From contig RFLC01000153.1 of NCBI GenBank assembly GCA_003694055.1, forward strand, positions 1 through 7,661: a DNA stretch of 7,661 bases. Reading direction: 5' to 3'. This document shows positions 1 through 6,035 of this stretch, piece by piece. Under the pieces are notes generated by a model. That model was not told the DNA's origin. It was given only the letters and a program-made list of their open reading frames with translations, and made no database searches. Every line of letters begins with the position of its first letter. Within the stretch, counting starts at the first letter, position 1. Position numbers and translations under genes: made by a program. The DNA is from Candidatus Pacearchaeota archaeon. Lineage in GTDB: Archaea; Nanobdellota; Nanobdellia; Pacearchaeales; GW2011-AR1.

Positions 1-190
1 CCTTTATCCCTCCTGTCTTTTTCTCAATATCCCCATACGACAACTCAACCAGTTTGTTCCTAAACACAGGCTCTCCACGCTCATCCTCACCCAAATAAAC
101 TTTGTAAGGATTATTCTTCACAAAAAACTCATTTGTCAAAACACCCTCTTGCAGGCAAGTTCCGTGCGCAATTATCCTAGCTCTCAGCAT
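1..190 (-). CDS. Probable beta-ketoacyl-ACP synthase III-like (thiolase-fold) enzyme, N-terminal 63 residues only
   Basis: The gene starts at the ATG at 190 and runs off the left edge, so only 63 residues are visible. It begins MLRARIIAHGT, then GVLTNEFF, and ends the visible part with IEKKTGGIK. This pattern (a beta strand with a small-residue turn, a 'V(L)TNE' segment, then 'TGIK'-like residues about 60 positions in) matches the N-terminus of FabH/KAS III enzymes, which condense an acyl-CoA starter with malonyl-ACP. HMG-CoA synthase-like relatives share the fold. The catalytic Cys, His and Asn lie outside the window, so the reaction cannot be confirmed. The stretch between TNE and TGGIK is longer than in E. 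coli FabH. A TATA box centred about 25 bases upstream supports this start. The gene is divergent from S27e. Coding by frame integrity and promoter is fairly secure; the family call is moderate. Confidence 0.55.
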   Translation of the reverse strand, partial: MLRARIIAHGTCLQEGVLTNEFFVKNNPYKVYLGEDERGEPVFRNKLVELSYGDIEKKTGGIK

Positions 191-583
191 CAAGCTCGTT
201 AGTCACCCAACTTAAAAATCTTTTCCTAACCCTCACCAGCTAAAACCCAACCAAAGTCGTTCGTTAAAAAATAAAATTGAATCCAAACCCTTCTCTCCTT
301 GCTCATCTTCGCGCAAACTGCCCTCCAGCTCTCGCACCACTTCTTGCATGACCTTGCAAAATTAAACTCAAGAAAGCCCATCAAAACGCTTGCAATAAAC
401 CCAATTATTTAACTTGCACACCATCCAACGAGCTTTTACACTTATCACATTTGCGCGTCGCCCTCGCTGCAAGCCTCTCTATGTTTTCCAATTTCTCTGT
501 GCAAACTCTCCTTTCACTTTGCTAAATTAATCCCTCGCACCCAGCATCGCGCCCAAACGCACCTCAAACAAACGCAAGGAAAA
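191..583. other. Divergent intergenic region without a supported gene
   Basis: This stretch of almost 400 bases separates the divergent KAS III-like and S27e genes. It contains the TATA boxes at its two ends and no open frame with a credible start, promoter and length. The plus strand is C-rich and purine-poor, as in the antisense of coding DNA here. Short minus-strand frames look protein-like, for example 405-491 with a CDKC motif and 233-349 (38 codons). The hexamer CTTGCA occurs four times at 343-418. These could be the remains of a decayed minus-strand gene, or chance. Confidence 0.5.
211..219 (-). promoter_or_regulatory. Archaeal TATA box of the KAS III-like gene
   Basis: On the minus strand this reads ATTTTTAAG, centred about 25 bases before the ATG at 190. 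The geometry predicts transcription starting at or next to the start codon, giving a leaderless mRNA. No Shine-Dalgarno sequence is seen between it and the ATG. Confidence 0.6.
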
Positions 584-592
584 ACTTAAAAG
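584..592 (+). promoter_or_regulatory. Archaeal TATA box of the S27e-aIF2-alpha operon
   Basis: The sequence ACTTAAAAG lies in an A-rich run and is centred about 26 bases upstream of the ATG at 614. This places the expected transcription start at the start codon, so the first gene of the operon is probably translated from a leaderless message. Confidence 0.65.
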
Positions 593-613
593 AACGCATG
601 CGTTGCACTTTCC

Positions 614-787
614 ATGAGAAAGAAGGGCGTCTTTGTAGAGGTAGTGTGCGCGAGGTGCAAGCACAAACAAGTTGTCTTTGGAAAAGCCTCGACATTTGTC
701 AAATGCGAAAATTGCGGGAAGCTGCTTGTCAGGCCAAAAGGTGGGAAAAGCAAGATAAAGAGTTTTGTTAGGAGGGTGTTGAAATGA
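614..787 (+). CDS. rps27e: Small ribosomal subunit protein eS27 (S27e)
   Basis: This 57-residue protein is a zinc-ribbon component of the archaeal/eukaryotic small ribosomal subunit. Four zinc-binding cysteines are visible as C12-x2-C15 and C31-x2-C34. They are separated by the family-typical segment KHKQVVFGKASTFVK, and GGK follows near residues 43-45 before a basic tail. The length matches archaeal S27e proteins (about 55-65 residues). The ATG at 614 is the only ATG in this frame near the promoter, and it sits about 26 bases after a TATA box. The stop codon overlaps the aIF2-alpha start as ATGA at 784-787, so the two genes are translationally coupled. In many archaea L44e precedes S27e; it is absent here, and S27e is the first gene of the operon. 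Confidence 0.92.
   Translation: MRKKGVFVEVVCARCKHKQVVFGKASTFVKCENCGKLLVRPKGGKSKIKSFVRRVLK
771..776 (+). promoter_or_regulatory. Shine-Dalgarno sequence for aIF2-alpha
   Basis: GGAGGG lies inside the 3' end of S27e, about 7-8 bases before the ATG at 784. It is one of the few clear ribosome binding sites in the window and belongs to an operon-internal gene, as expected when leading genes are leaderless and downstream genes use Shine-Dalgarno initiation. Confidence 0.75.
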
Positions 788-1497
788 AATTTGAAGAAGG
801 TGATGTGGTACTTTGCAAGGTTGTTAGGATAGAAGAGGCAAGCGTGTTCTTGGAAGTTGAAGGCGAGATGAAAGGAAGCATGTTCATGCCAGAAGTTGCA
901 GCTGGACGCATTAGGAATTTGCGCGATTATGTTTCTCCCGGCAGAGTTGTTGTTTGCAAAGTGCTCAGGGTTTACCCAGACCATCTTGAGTTGAGCTTGC
1001 GGCGCGTGACAGCAAAAGAGCGCGAGGCAGCGCTTGAGCGCTACAAGCGCGAGAAACGCCTCGAGAAAATTTTAGAGCTTGCAGGACTTGACGGCAAGAA
1101 AATAATCAGGGAAATAAAGAACCAGACAGATTTTGAAGAGTTTTTCGACGAGGTTTGGTCAAACCCAGAGCTTTTGAAAAAGTTTGTGCCAAAAGAAAAG
1201 TTTGAGCAAATTGCAAACTCAGTGCAACAAAAAGCAGAAAAGGAAAAAATATTGCGGCGCAAAGTCAAGCTCTCTTGCTCTGCTGAAGACGGCGTTGAAA
1301 GGATTAGGGCAGTGCTTGCAACTGCCCAAGACAAAACAACAATCACTTACGCTGGTTCAGGAACTTTTTTCATCACTGCAAAAGGCGAGAGCTTGAAAGA
1401 GCTTGACCATCTCCTCGAGCGAACTCTCGAAGAATTGCGCAAAACAGCTTCGAAGCGCGACGTTAGTTTTGAGATAGTAAAAGGGAAAGCAAACTAA
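784..1497 (+). CDS. eif2a: Translation initiation factor 2 subunit alpha (aIF2-alpha)
   Basis: This 237-residue protein is the alpha subunit of the heterotrimeric factor that delivers initiator Met-tRNA to the small ribosomal subunit. Residues 1-75 form an S1/OB RNA-binding domain (EEGDVVLCKVVRIEEASVFL, then MKGSMFMPEVA and IRNLRDYVSPG, and a KVLRVYP strand). Residues around 76-155 form the helical middle domain, starting EREAALERYKREKR. Residues from about 160 form the alpha/beta domain that contacts the gamma subunit in known structures. It is slightly shorter than typical archaeal homologues of about 260-275 residues, with no obvious missing domain. Its start overlaps the S27e stop by four bases and is preceded by GGAGGG. 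The Nop10 gene that often follows it in archaea is not present; a pilin promoter comes next. Confidence 0.95.
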   Translation: MKFEEGDVVLCKVVRIEEASVFLEVEGEMKGSMFMPEVAAGRIRNLRDYVSPGRVVVCKVLRVYPDHLELSLRRVTAKEREAALERYKREKRLEKILELAGLDGKKIIREIKNQTDFEEFFDEVWSNPELLKKFVPKEKFEQIANSVQQKAEKEKILRRKVKLSCSAEDGVERIRAVLATAQDKTTITYAGSGTFFITAKGESLKELDHLLERTLEELRKTASKRDVSFEIVKGKAN

Positions 1498-1527
1498 CCC
1501 CATCTACTAACCAGTTCTAAGCAAATG

Positions 1528-1536
1528 CTTATATAC
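1528..1536 (+). promoter_or_regulatory. Archaeal TATA box of the pilin operon
   Basis: CTTATATAC is centred about 25 bases upstream of the ATG at 1557. This predicts a leaderless start for the first pilin. No T-rich terminator is visible between the aIF2-alpha stop at 1497 and this box, so some readthrough from upstream is possible. Confidence 0.72.
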
Positions 1537-1556
1537 AAACCTGGCCAATATTCTTT

Positions 1557-1988
1557 ATGCAACCCTTTCCTCAATCTCGCAGTTCGCAAGTAAGCGCCGA
1601 GTACTTAATTGTAAGCGCGTTCGTCATCGGGCTTATTGTGATTGCGCTCAGCACAGGAATTTATTACACATCTGTTGTCAAAAACCAAGTCAAGTTCGAT
1701 CAACTTGATAAGTTTGCAACTCAACTCACTGCTGCAGCAGAAGAGGTTTACTTCCAGGGTCCGCCTGCAAAGACAACCATCAGACTCTACCTTCCCCAAG
1801 GTGTTAATTCAATCTCAATCCTCTCAAAAGAAATTGTTTTCAATGTTAGTTCAACTGGCGGTATAGATGCATTCATCTCCTACCCGAGCAAAGCACCATT
1901 GCAAGGCACCCTTTCCACAAACTCCGGATTAAAAACAATCACTATCCAAGCGCTGCCCGACGGAAGCGCAGTAAACATAACCGGTTAA
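1557..1988 (+). CDS. Class III signal peptide (type IV pilin-like) protein 1
   Basis: This 143-residue protein has a short polar leader (residues 1-10, MQPFPQSRSS). The class III motif Q11-V-S-A-E15-Y follows and runs directly into a hydrophobic helix of about residues 16-36. In archaea such leaders are cut just before the Gln by an EppA-type prepilin peptidase, and the mature helix packs in the core of a pilus. After the helix come an amphipathic segment (37-66) and then EVYFQGPPAKTTIRLYLP, a pattern often seen in archaeal class III proteins. The rest is Ser/Thr-rich beta-strand sequence with two possible N-glycosylation sequons, N96-V-S and N140-I-T. It is the first gene of a two-gene operon with its own TATA box. 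No pilus ATPase, platform protein or peptidase gene is in the window, so the exact filament is unknown. Confidence 0.85.
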   Translation: MQPFPQSRSSQVSAEYLIVSAFVIGLIVIALSTGIYYTSVVKNQVKFDQLDKFATQLTAAAEEVYFQGPPAKTTIRLYLPQGVNSISILSKEIVFNVSSTGGIDAFISYPSKAPLQGTLSTNSGLKTITIQALPDGSAVNITG

Positions 1989-1989
1989 A

Positions 1990-2430
1990 ATGCTCTGCCC
2001 AAACCTTTCCCCAAACAAAAGCGAGAGAACAGGAAAGAGCGCCCAAACAGCAATAGAGTTTTTCATAATTGTTTCAGTTGTTTTCTTTCTTGTATTGCTC
2101 TTTCTCAGCTTAATTGTCTTGAACATTGGAGAAAGACAGGCAGAAAGAAAGCAGGAGCTGGCTAAAGAAGTTCTTGAGCAGTTGCAGACAGAAATTGACC
2201 TCGCAAGCTCATCAATCGACGGCTACGAGCGCGAGTTTTCCCTTCCTGCCACAATCCTTGGAGAAAACTACACAATCGCAATCGACAGCAATTACGCTTA
2301 CCTACAACTCAGCTCTCGCACCTACTCGCTCAGCTTGTCAGTTTTCAACATCACCGGCCAGCCAAAAGCAGGCGCAAACACAATAAGAAAAATAAACGGA
2401 AGCGTTTACCTAAACACCCTGCCGAGTTAA
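1990..2430 (+). CDS. Class III signal peptide (type IV pilin-like) protein 2
   Basis: This 146-residue protein begins one base after the stop of pilin 1. No clear Shine-Dalgarno sequence is present, so its translation is probably coupled. Residues 1-18 form a polar, basic leader ending TGKSA. The class III-like motif Q19-T-A-I-E23-F follows, with Ala in place of the usual Ser at the third position, and then a long hydrophobic helix (24-46). Residues 47-69 are charged and helix-forming (GERQAERKQELAKEVLEQL). The motif DGYEREFSLPATILGENYTI at 77-96 recurs in archaeal minor pilin-like proteins, and beta-rich sequence follows to the C-terminus. Sequons are seen at N93-Y-T, N120-I-T and N136-G-S. 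It probably forms a heteromeric pilin pair with its neighbour. The gene ends 15 bases from the convergent dockerin gene. Confidence 0.82.
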   Translation: MLCPNLSPNKSERTGKSAQTAIEFFIIVSVVFFLVLLFLSLIVLNIGERQAERKQELAKEVLEQLQTEIDLASSSIDGYEREFSLPATILGENYTIAIDSNYAYLQLSSRTYSLSLSVFNITGQPKAGANTIRKINGSVYLNTLPS

Positions 2431-2436
2431 GACCCT

Positions 2437-2441
2437 AAAAA
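2437..2441 (-). terminator. T-run terminator of the dockerin gene
   Basis: Read on the minus strand, five T residues follow shortly after the dockerin stop codon, in the 15-base gap between the convergent pilin and dockerin genes. Archaeal RNA polymerase ends at such short T-runs. There is no stem, so support is modest. Confidence 0.4.
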
Positions 2442-2445
2442 CAAT

Positions 2446-3066
2446 TCATTGCTGGACTCTGCTTAACAACTCAGACAAATCCGTTAGATCCAGCGTTCCG
2501 TCGTCGTTAAAGTCCGCGTACTGCCCAACCTCTGACCAAAAGTCAGGATCGCTTTGGTTTGCGCTCATCCCATAAATCCCTTGCATAATGGAAACATCTG
2601 CAAAGTTAATAATGCCATCATGATTTAAGTCGCCCTTCATCCATCCGCCGCCCTCGTTTCCGCTCACGCGTTGCCCAAATCCCAAAGGACTTAGCAAGTA
2701 ACTCTGAGTTGCTCTAGCTTTCCCTAAAACCCTTGCCTTTTCCACTCTCACCCCAACCCTTGCAGAGCTTGCGCGCCACCCGTCAGCTTCAGAGTAACGC
2801 CAAACTTTCACACTTCTCCTCCTCCAGTCTTGTCCGAGATAATTGAAACCCTGCCAATGGGAACGCTCTCTAAAAACAGGCGCTTTGTAAAATTGATAAG
2901 GATAAATATGTTGCATGCCGAAATCAGTACCCACAACATTTCCTCCAACGTACCACGGAAAAACTCTCACCTCATTTCCCTTAGCCCAGCTTCCAGAAGC
3001 GCTCGCTAAACTAGCAGTAAGCAAAACCAACGCAATGCCAAACCCCAGCACTTTCAAGTTTACCAT
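2446..3066 (-). CDS. Secreted dockerin type I domain protein
   Basis: This 206-residue protein starts at the ATG at 3066. A GTG at 3081 would add five residues, but a TATA box lies about 26 bases before the ATG, which favours the ATG. Residues 1-23 form a Sec signal peptide (MVNLK, a hydrophobic core, then SLASA before Ser24). Residues 24-140 are rich in Trp, Tyr, Arg and Gly and match no family I recognise. Residues 145-204 form a dockerin type I module with two calcium-binding loops: D146-x-N148-x-D150-G-x-x-N154-x-x-D157 and D185-x-N187-x-D189-G-x-x-D193-x-x-D196. Each loop is followed by a helix. Dockerins bind cohesin domains on scaffold or surface proteins; none is encoded here. The role is probably extracellular. 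A single dockerin on a short protein argues against a large cellulosomal enzyme. Confidence 0.86.
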   Translation of the reverse strand: MVNLKVLGFGIALVLLTASLASASGSWAKGNEVRVFPWYVGGNVVGTDFGMQHIYPYQFYKAPVFRERSHWQGFNYLGQDWRRRSVKVWRYSEADGWRASSARVGVRVEKARVLGKARATQSYLLSPLGFGQRVSGNEGGGWMKGDLNHDGIINFADVSIMQGIYGMSANQSDPDFWSEVGQYADFNDDGTLDLTDLSELLSRVQQ

Positions 3067-3087
3067 GATTTCACAACGCACAGCTTG

Positions 3088-3096
3088 TATTTATAC
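3088..3096 (-). promoter_or_regulatory. Archaeal TATA box of the dockerin gene
   Basis: The minus strand reads GTATAAATA, a strong TATA match, centred 26 bases upstream of the ATG at 3066. It decides the start: the GTG at 3081 would lie upstream of the predicted transcription start. Confidence 0.72.
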
Positions 3097-3131
3097 TTGT
3101 TGTTGGAACTAACTGGAACTTGCATCCTTAG

Positions 3132-3146
3132 AAAAATGCTTAAGCA
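3132..3146 (-). terminator. Palindrome plus T-run, likely terminator of the helicase gene
   Basis: On the minus strand the perfect 10-base palindrome TGCTTAAGCA (3137-3146) is followed at once by TTTTT. It lies about 20 bases past the helicase stop codon and before the dockerin promoter. A second T5 run lies just after the stop. The position and T-run fit transcription termination. Confidence 0.5.
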
Positions 3147-3167
3147 AAGTTTGCCAAAGCGAAAAAT

Positions 3168-5762
3168 TCAAACCTTGCCTCCAATCGCGCGCAAATGCAA
3201 CTCATGCATGCGCTTGAGAAAGCTCGTGCGATCTTCCATCCTGATTAAATCAAACCTGCCTTGCATAAGCAACCCAACTCCGAACGGCGACACAAGCGGC
3301 ACGCGCTCAACTTGCACTTTTATCTTTCCCCTCTCAATCTGTTCTACAACCCACCTAGCATGTTTAACGTCCATCAAATCCTCCATCACCTCCCTCCTTG
3401 CCTCGCGCAAAATCGGAAACTCCTTGCTAATCTTTCTTACCGCGCTAAACAACAATTCAGAGTGAACTTGCTGCCTGCCAACGCTCTTTTCCCTACCCTT
3501 GTAACTGCGCAAAATCATCAAGCTCCTCGCCGCGCAATGCCTAAACCTTCTCTTCAAAATATCAGTTCGCTCTATTGCCTCGCGCAAAACGCTCTCAACC
3601 TGCTTCGCTTTAATGCTCTGAAATATCTTCCTTGCACTAATCTCTCGCCCGGCAATGTAAAATCCATTGTCGCTCACCCCAACCTCCACATCTCTCGCCC
3701 GAGCTTTTGCAGCTGCAAACCCGTAAATTCGCGCAAGCGCGTCGTTCACTCTGCGCCCGAACAAACTATGCACTAAAACAAACTCTTTCTCCTCTTTAAA
3801 CTTCTCAACCAAAATCAAGTTTTCGTGAGGAATCCCCAAGTACTTGTGCTGCACATAGAAGTAATTGTAAATCGCACGCGCAACTTTCTTTGAGCAGTAC
3901 AAATAATTCTGAACAAAATTTTCAATTTCTTCTTGCTCCTTTCCCGACGAGAAAAGCTCGCTCATGAGTTTCCTGAACCTAGCAATCTCAAGCGCAGAGT
4001 CAAAACTCAAAGGAAGCATCTCGCTCACCCAACTAGGAATGGTAGGGTTTTGCGAAATGTCAGCGCGCACATATGCCTTCATTCCTCTTGCAAACATAAA
4101 CTGATACTTCTCGCCGCCAAGCACAAAAACATCCCCTTTCTTCATCCTTTCCAAAAAGTTCTCGTCGATTTTTCCCACAACCAACCCCTTTTTTTCCGCT
4201 GGAGAGTGCACAACCACTTCAACAAAACTCTCGCTAGGAATTGTGCCGAGGTTTGTCATGTAAATAATCCTTGCTAGCTTGCCCCTCCTGCCAATCTCTC
4301 CAGTTTGCGCGTCATACCAAATCTTCGCATACACGCTCCTGTGCTCAAGCGCGTAATCTCCTGCAAGATAACTCACCACAGACAAAAAATCCTCTTTGCT
4401 AAGCTCGCTATAGCAATAACTTCTCCTTATTAACTTCAACATCTCCTCAGCCTTCCAAACTTTTGTTATCGCCATTCCGTAAATTTGCTGCGCAAGCACG
4501 TCCAGCGCGTTCCTTGGAAACTCAACCTTGTCAATCTTCTTCTCAACCATCTCTTTCATCAGCACTCCGCACTCCACAAGATCGTCGCGGTCAAGCACAA
4601 TAAACATTCCTCTTGGGCTTTCATGCAAGCGGTGCCCTGCCCTTCCAATTCTCTGCAACGCGCGCGAAGAACCCTTTGGCGAGCGCAAAAGAACAACAAA
4701 GTCAATACTCCCAATATCAATCCCCAGTTCAAGACTTGTGCTAGAAACAACAACCTTTAGCTCGCCTTTCCGCAATCTCTCCTCAATCTCAAACCTCTTC
4801 CTTCTGCTCATTGAGCTGTGGTGAGTGCCTATCACTCCGCCGTATTTGCCAGGAAATCGCTTTTCAAGATGGTGCGCGATTCTCTCCGTCGCGTTTCGCG
4901 TGTTCGTGAAAATCAGCGTCGTCCTGTGCTTTTCAATTATTCTGTCAAGCATCTCATACAACTCCTGCTGACTTTCCTCGCTCTCAGTTTCAAGTATCTC
5001 CTCTCCAGGAAAATCCAAACTTATCGATATCTTCTTAACAAGCTTCACATCAGCAATCAAGCAGTCCCTCTCAACACCCACCAAAAACTTTGCAACCTCT
5101 TCAAGCGGTGAAATGGTCGCGCTCAATCCAACCCTTGTAGGTTCAATCGCGCTCGCCTCGCTCAATCGCTCCATCGTGAGAGAGAGATAAGTGCCGCGTT
5201 TGTTTGTCAGCGCATGCACCTCATCCACAACCAAAAACTCAACTAGCGACAAGTGCTCAGAAAATTTTTTTGTTGTCAAAACAATTGCCAAAGTTTCAGG
5301 TGTTGTCACCAAAATATGTGGCGCCTTTCTCAACATCTTTGCCCGCTCACTCGCGCTTGTGTCCCCTGTCCTGAGCCCAACACGAATCGCCTGCATCTTC
5401 ACGCCTTTTTGCTTTGCTATTTCCTTAATTTCCTCCAGCGGTTTGACAAGATTAACATAAACATCATTGCTCAAAGCTTTTAACGGAGAGCAATAAACTG
5501 CATAAGTCCTGTCATCAAGCTCTTTCCGAATGGCAAGCTCAACCAAATAATTCAAAATACTTAGAAAAGCAGTCAGAGTTTTCGTGCCCCCTGTTGGCGC
5601 AGAAATCAAAATATTCCTCCGTTCATGAATTGGCTTCACTCCATAAAGCTGCGTCTCTGAAAACTTCTCAAATCGCGAGAAAAACCACTCTCTCACAAGC
5701 GGATTCAAAATTCCTTTGACATCTTTCTCATTAAATTTCTTGATAAATTCTATCTTTTGCAT
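3168..5762 (-). CDS. lhr: Lhr-type superfamily 2 DNA helicase (DEVH box)
   Basis: This 864-residue protein matches the usual length of an archaeal Lhr core. These 3'-5' ATP-dependent DNA helicases are linked to repair and recombination. In order: an N-terminal segment LNPLVREWFFSRF with a Q-motif-like FSETQ (34-38); Walker A at 55-62; motif Ia SPLKALSNDV (92-101); TTPET (153-157); the DEVH box D180-H183; motif III SAT (214-216); motif IV LIFTNTRN (283-290); motif V around SSTSLELGIDIG (340-351); and motif VI QRIGRAGH (370-377). A winged-helix and Lhr-specific C-terminal region follow to the end. Walker A reads SAPTGGTKT, with Thr60 where the near-invariant Gly before the catalytic Lys61 is expected. 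The start is supported by a TATA box about 26 bases upstream. It forms its own transcription unit and has no nuclease or methylase neighbour. Confidence 0.93.
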   Translation of the reverse strand: MQKIEFIKKFNEKDVKGILNPLVREWFFSRFEKFSETQLYGVKPIHERRNILISAPTGGTKTLTAFLSILNYLVELAIRKELDDRTYAVYCSPLKALSNDVYVNLVKPLEEIKEIAKQKGVKMQAIRVGLRTGDTSASERAKMLRKAPHILVTTPETLAIVLTTKKFSEHLSLVEFLVVDEVHALTNKRGTYLSLTMERLSEASAIEPTRVGLSATISPLEEVAKFLVGVERDCLIADVKLVKKISISLDFPGEEILETESEESQQELYEMLDRIIEKHRTTLIFTNTRNATERIAHHLEKRFPGKYGGVIGTHHSSMSRRKRFEIEERLRKGELKVVVSSTSLELGIDIGSIDFVVLLRSPKGSSRALQRIGRAGHRLHESPRGMFIVLDRDDLVECGVLMKEMVEKKIDKVEFPRNALDVLAQQIYGMAITKVWKAEEMLKLIRRSYCYSELSKEDFLSVVSYLAGDYALEHRSVYAKIWYDAQTGEIGRRGKLARIIYMTNLGTIPSESFVEVVVHSPAEKKGLVVGKIDENFLERMKKGDVFVLGGEKYQFMFARGMKAYVRADISQNPTIPSWVSEMLPLSFDSALEIARFRKLMSELFSSGKEQEEIENFVQNYLYCSKKVARAIYNYFYVQHKYLGIPHENLILVEKFKEEKEFVLVHSLFGRRVNDALARIYGFAAAKARARDVEVGVSDNGFYIAGREISARKIFQSIKAKQVESVLREAIERTDILKRRFRHCAARSLMILRSYKGREKSVGRQQVHSELLFSAVRKISKEFPILREARREVMEDLMDVKHARWVVEQIERGKIKVQVERVPLVSPFGVGLLMQGRFDLIRMEDRTSFLKRMHELHLRAIGGKV
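5685..5731. repeat. 47-base direct repeat, copy A, within the helicase 5' coding region
   Basis: This segment encodes helicase residues 12-26 and is the intact counterpart of the copy at 7615-7661, in the same orientation about 1.9 kb away. Likeness is absent beyond the Trp26 codon. Confidence 0.8.
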
Positions 5763-5784
5763 AATTAGTCTCTAAAAATAAAGG

Positions 5785-5792
5785 TTATAAAT
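5785..5792 (-). promoter_or_regulatory. Archaeal TATA box of the helicase gene
   Basis: The minus strand reads ATTTATAA, centred about 26 bases upstream of the ATG at 5762, again predicting a leaderless message. A second AT-rich run nearer the start (5773-5781) is too close to serve as the TATA box of this gene. Confidence 0.62.
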
Positions 5793-6035
5793 GTTAGTCT
5801 CCTATAGCTCTTTCAGTCAAGGGAATCTTACTAGAGATATTTCCGTCCACAACAGCTTCCTTGCCTTTTCATCCATTTAATCACAACCCTGCCACTTACT
5901 TTGACCTCTTATCTATATCTTCAACTCAAGTTTTATCTAAAATTCTCGCGAGGCAGCACACATTTTCGCTTGAGTCTGCAACTCATCACAGCGCTTCAAT
6001 TCGAGCATACAAAAAACAATGAAACCTTTACAGAA
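5793..6035. other. Intergenic region with no gene found
   Basis: This gap between the helicase promoter and the 3' end of the membrane operon has no open frame longer than about 25 codons with a credible start. It holds the T-run terminator at 6011-6016 and an 8-base palindrome CTCGCGAG near 5945. I see no tRNA-like cloverleaf or complete C/D-box RNA. Confidence 0.5.
6011..6016 (-). terminator. T6 terminator of the membrane protein operon
   Basis: On the minus strand six T residues follow the stop codon of the 215-residue membrane protein by about 20 bases. Runs of this length are typical archaeal intrinsic termination signals. No stem-loop is evident. Confidence 0.5.

Noticed and set aside
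343..418. Four CTTGCA hexamers, possible operator or small repeat array
   Set aside because: The spacing is irregular and the hexamer is common throughout the window as the antisense of frequent codons, so it looks like composition bias rather than a repeat array.
586..984. A 132-codon minus-strand open frame opposite S27e and aIF2-alpha
   Set aside because: It lies antisense to two confidently identified genes, has a composition biased to Phe, His and Leu, and has no promoter at the local TATA spacing. It is a shadow frame.
3067..3081. GTG at 3081 as start of the dockerin protein
   Set aside because: The TATA box at 3088-3096 would place transcription start at the ATG at 3066, downstream of this GTG. 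The ATG also gives a cleaner signal peptide.
5983..5989. C-box-like GTGATGA on the minus strand, possible C/D-box guide RNA
   Set aside because: No D, D' (CTGA) or C' boxes are found at archaeal spacing in the next 60-70 bases, so a single 7-base match is not enough.
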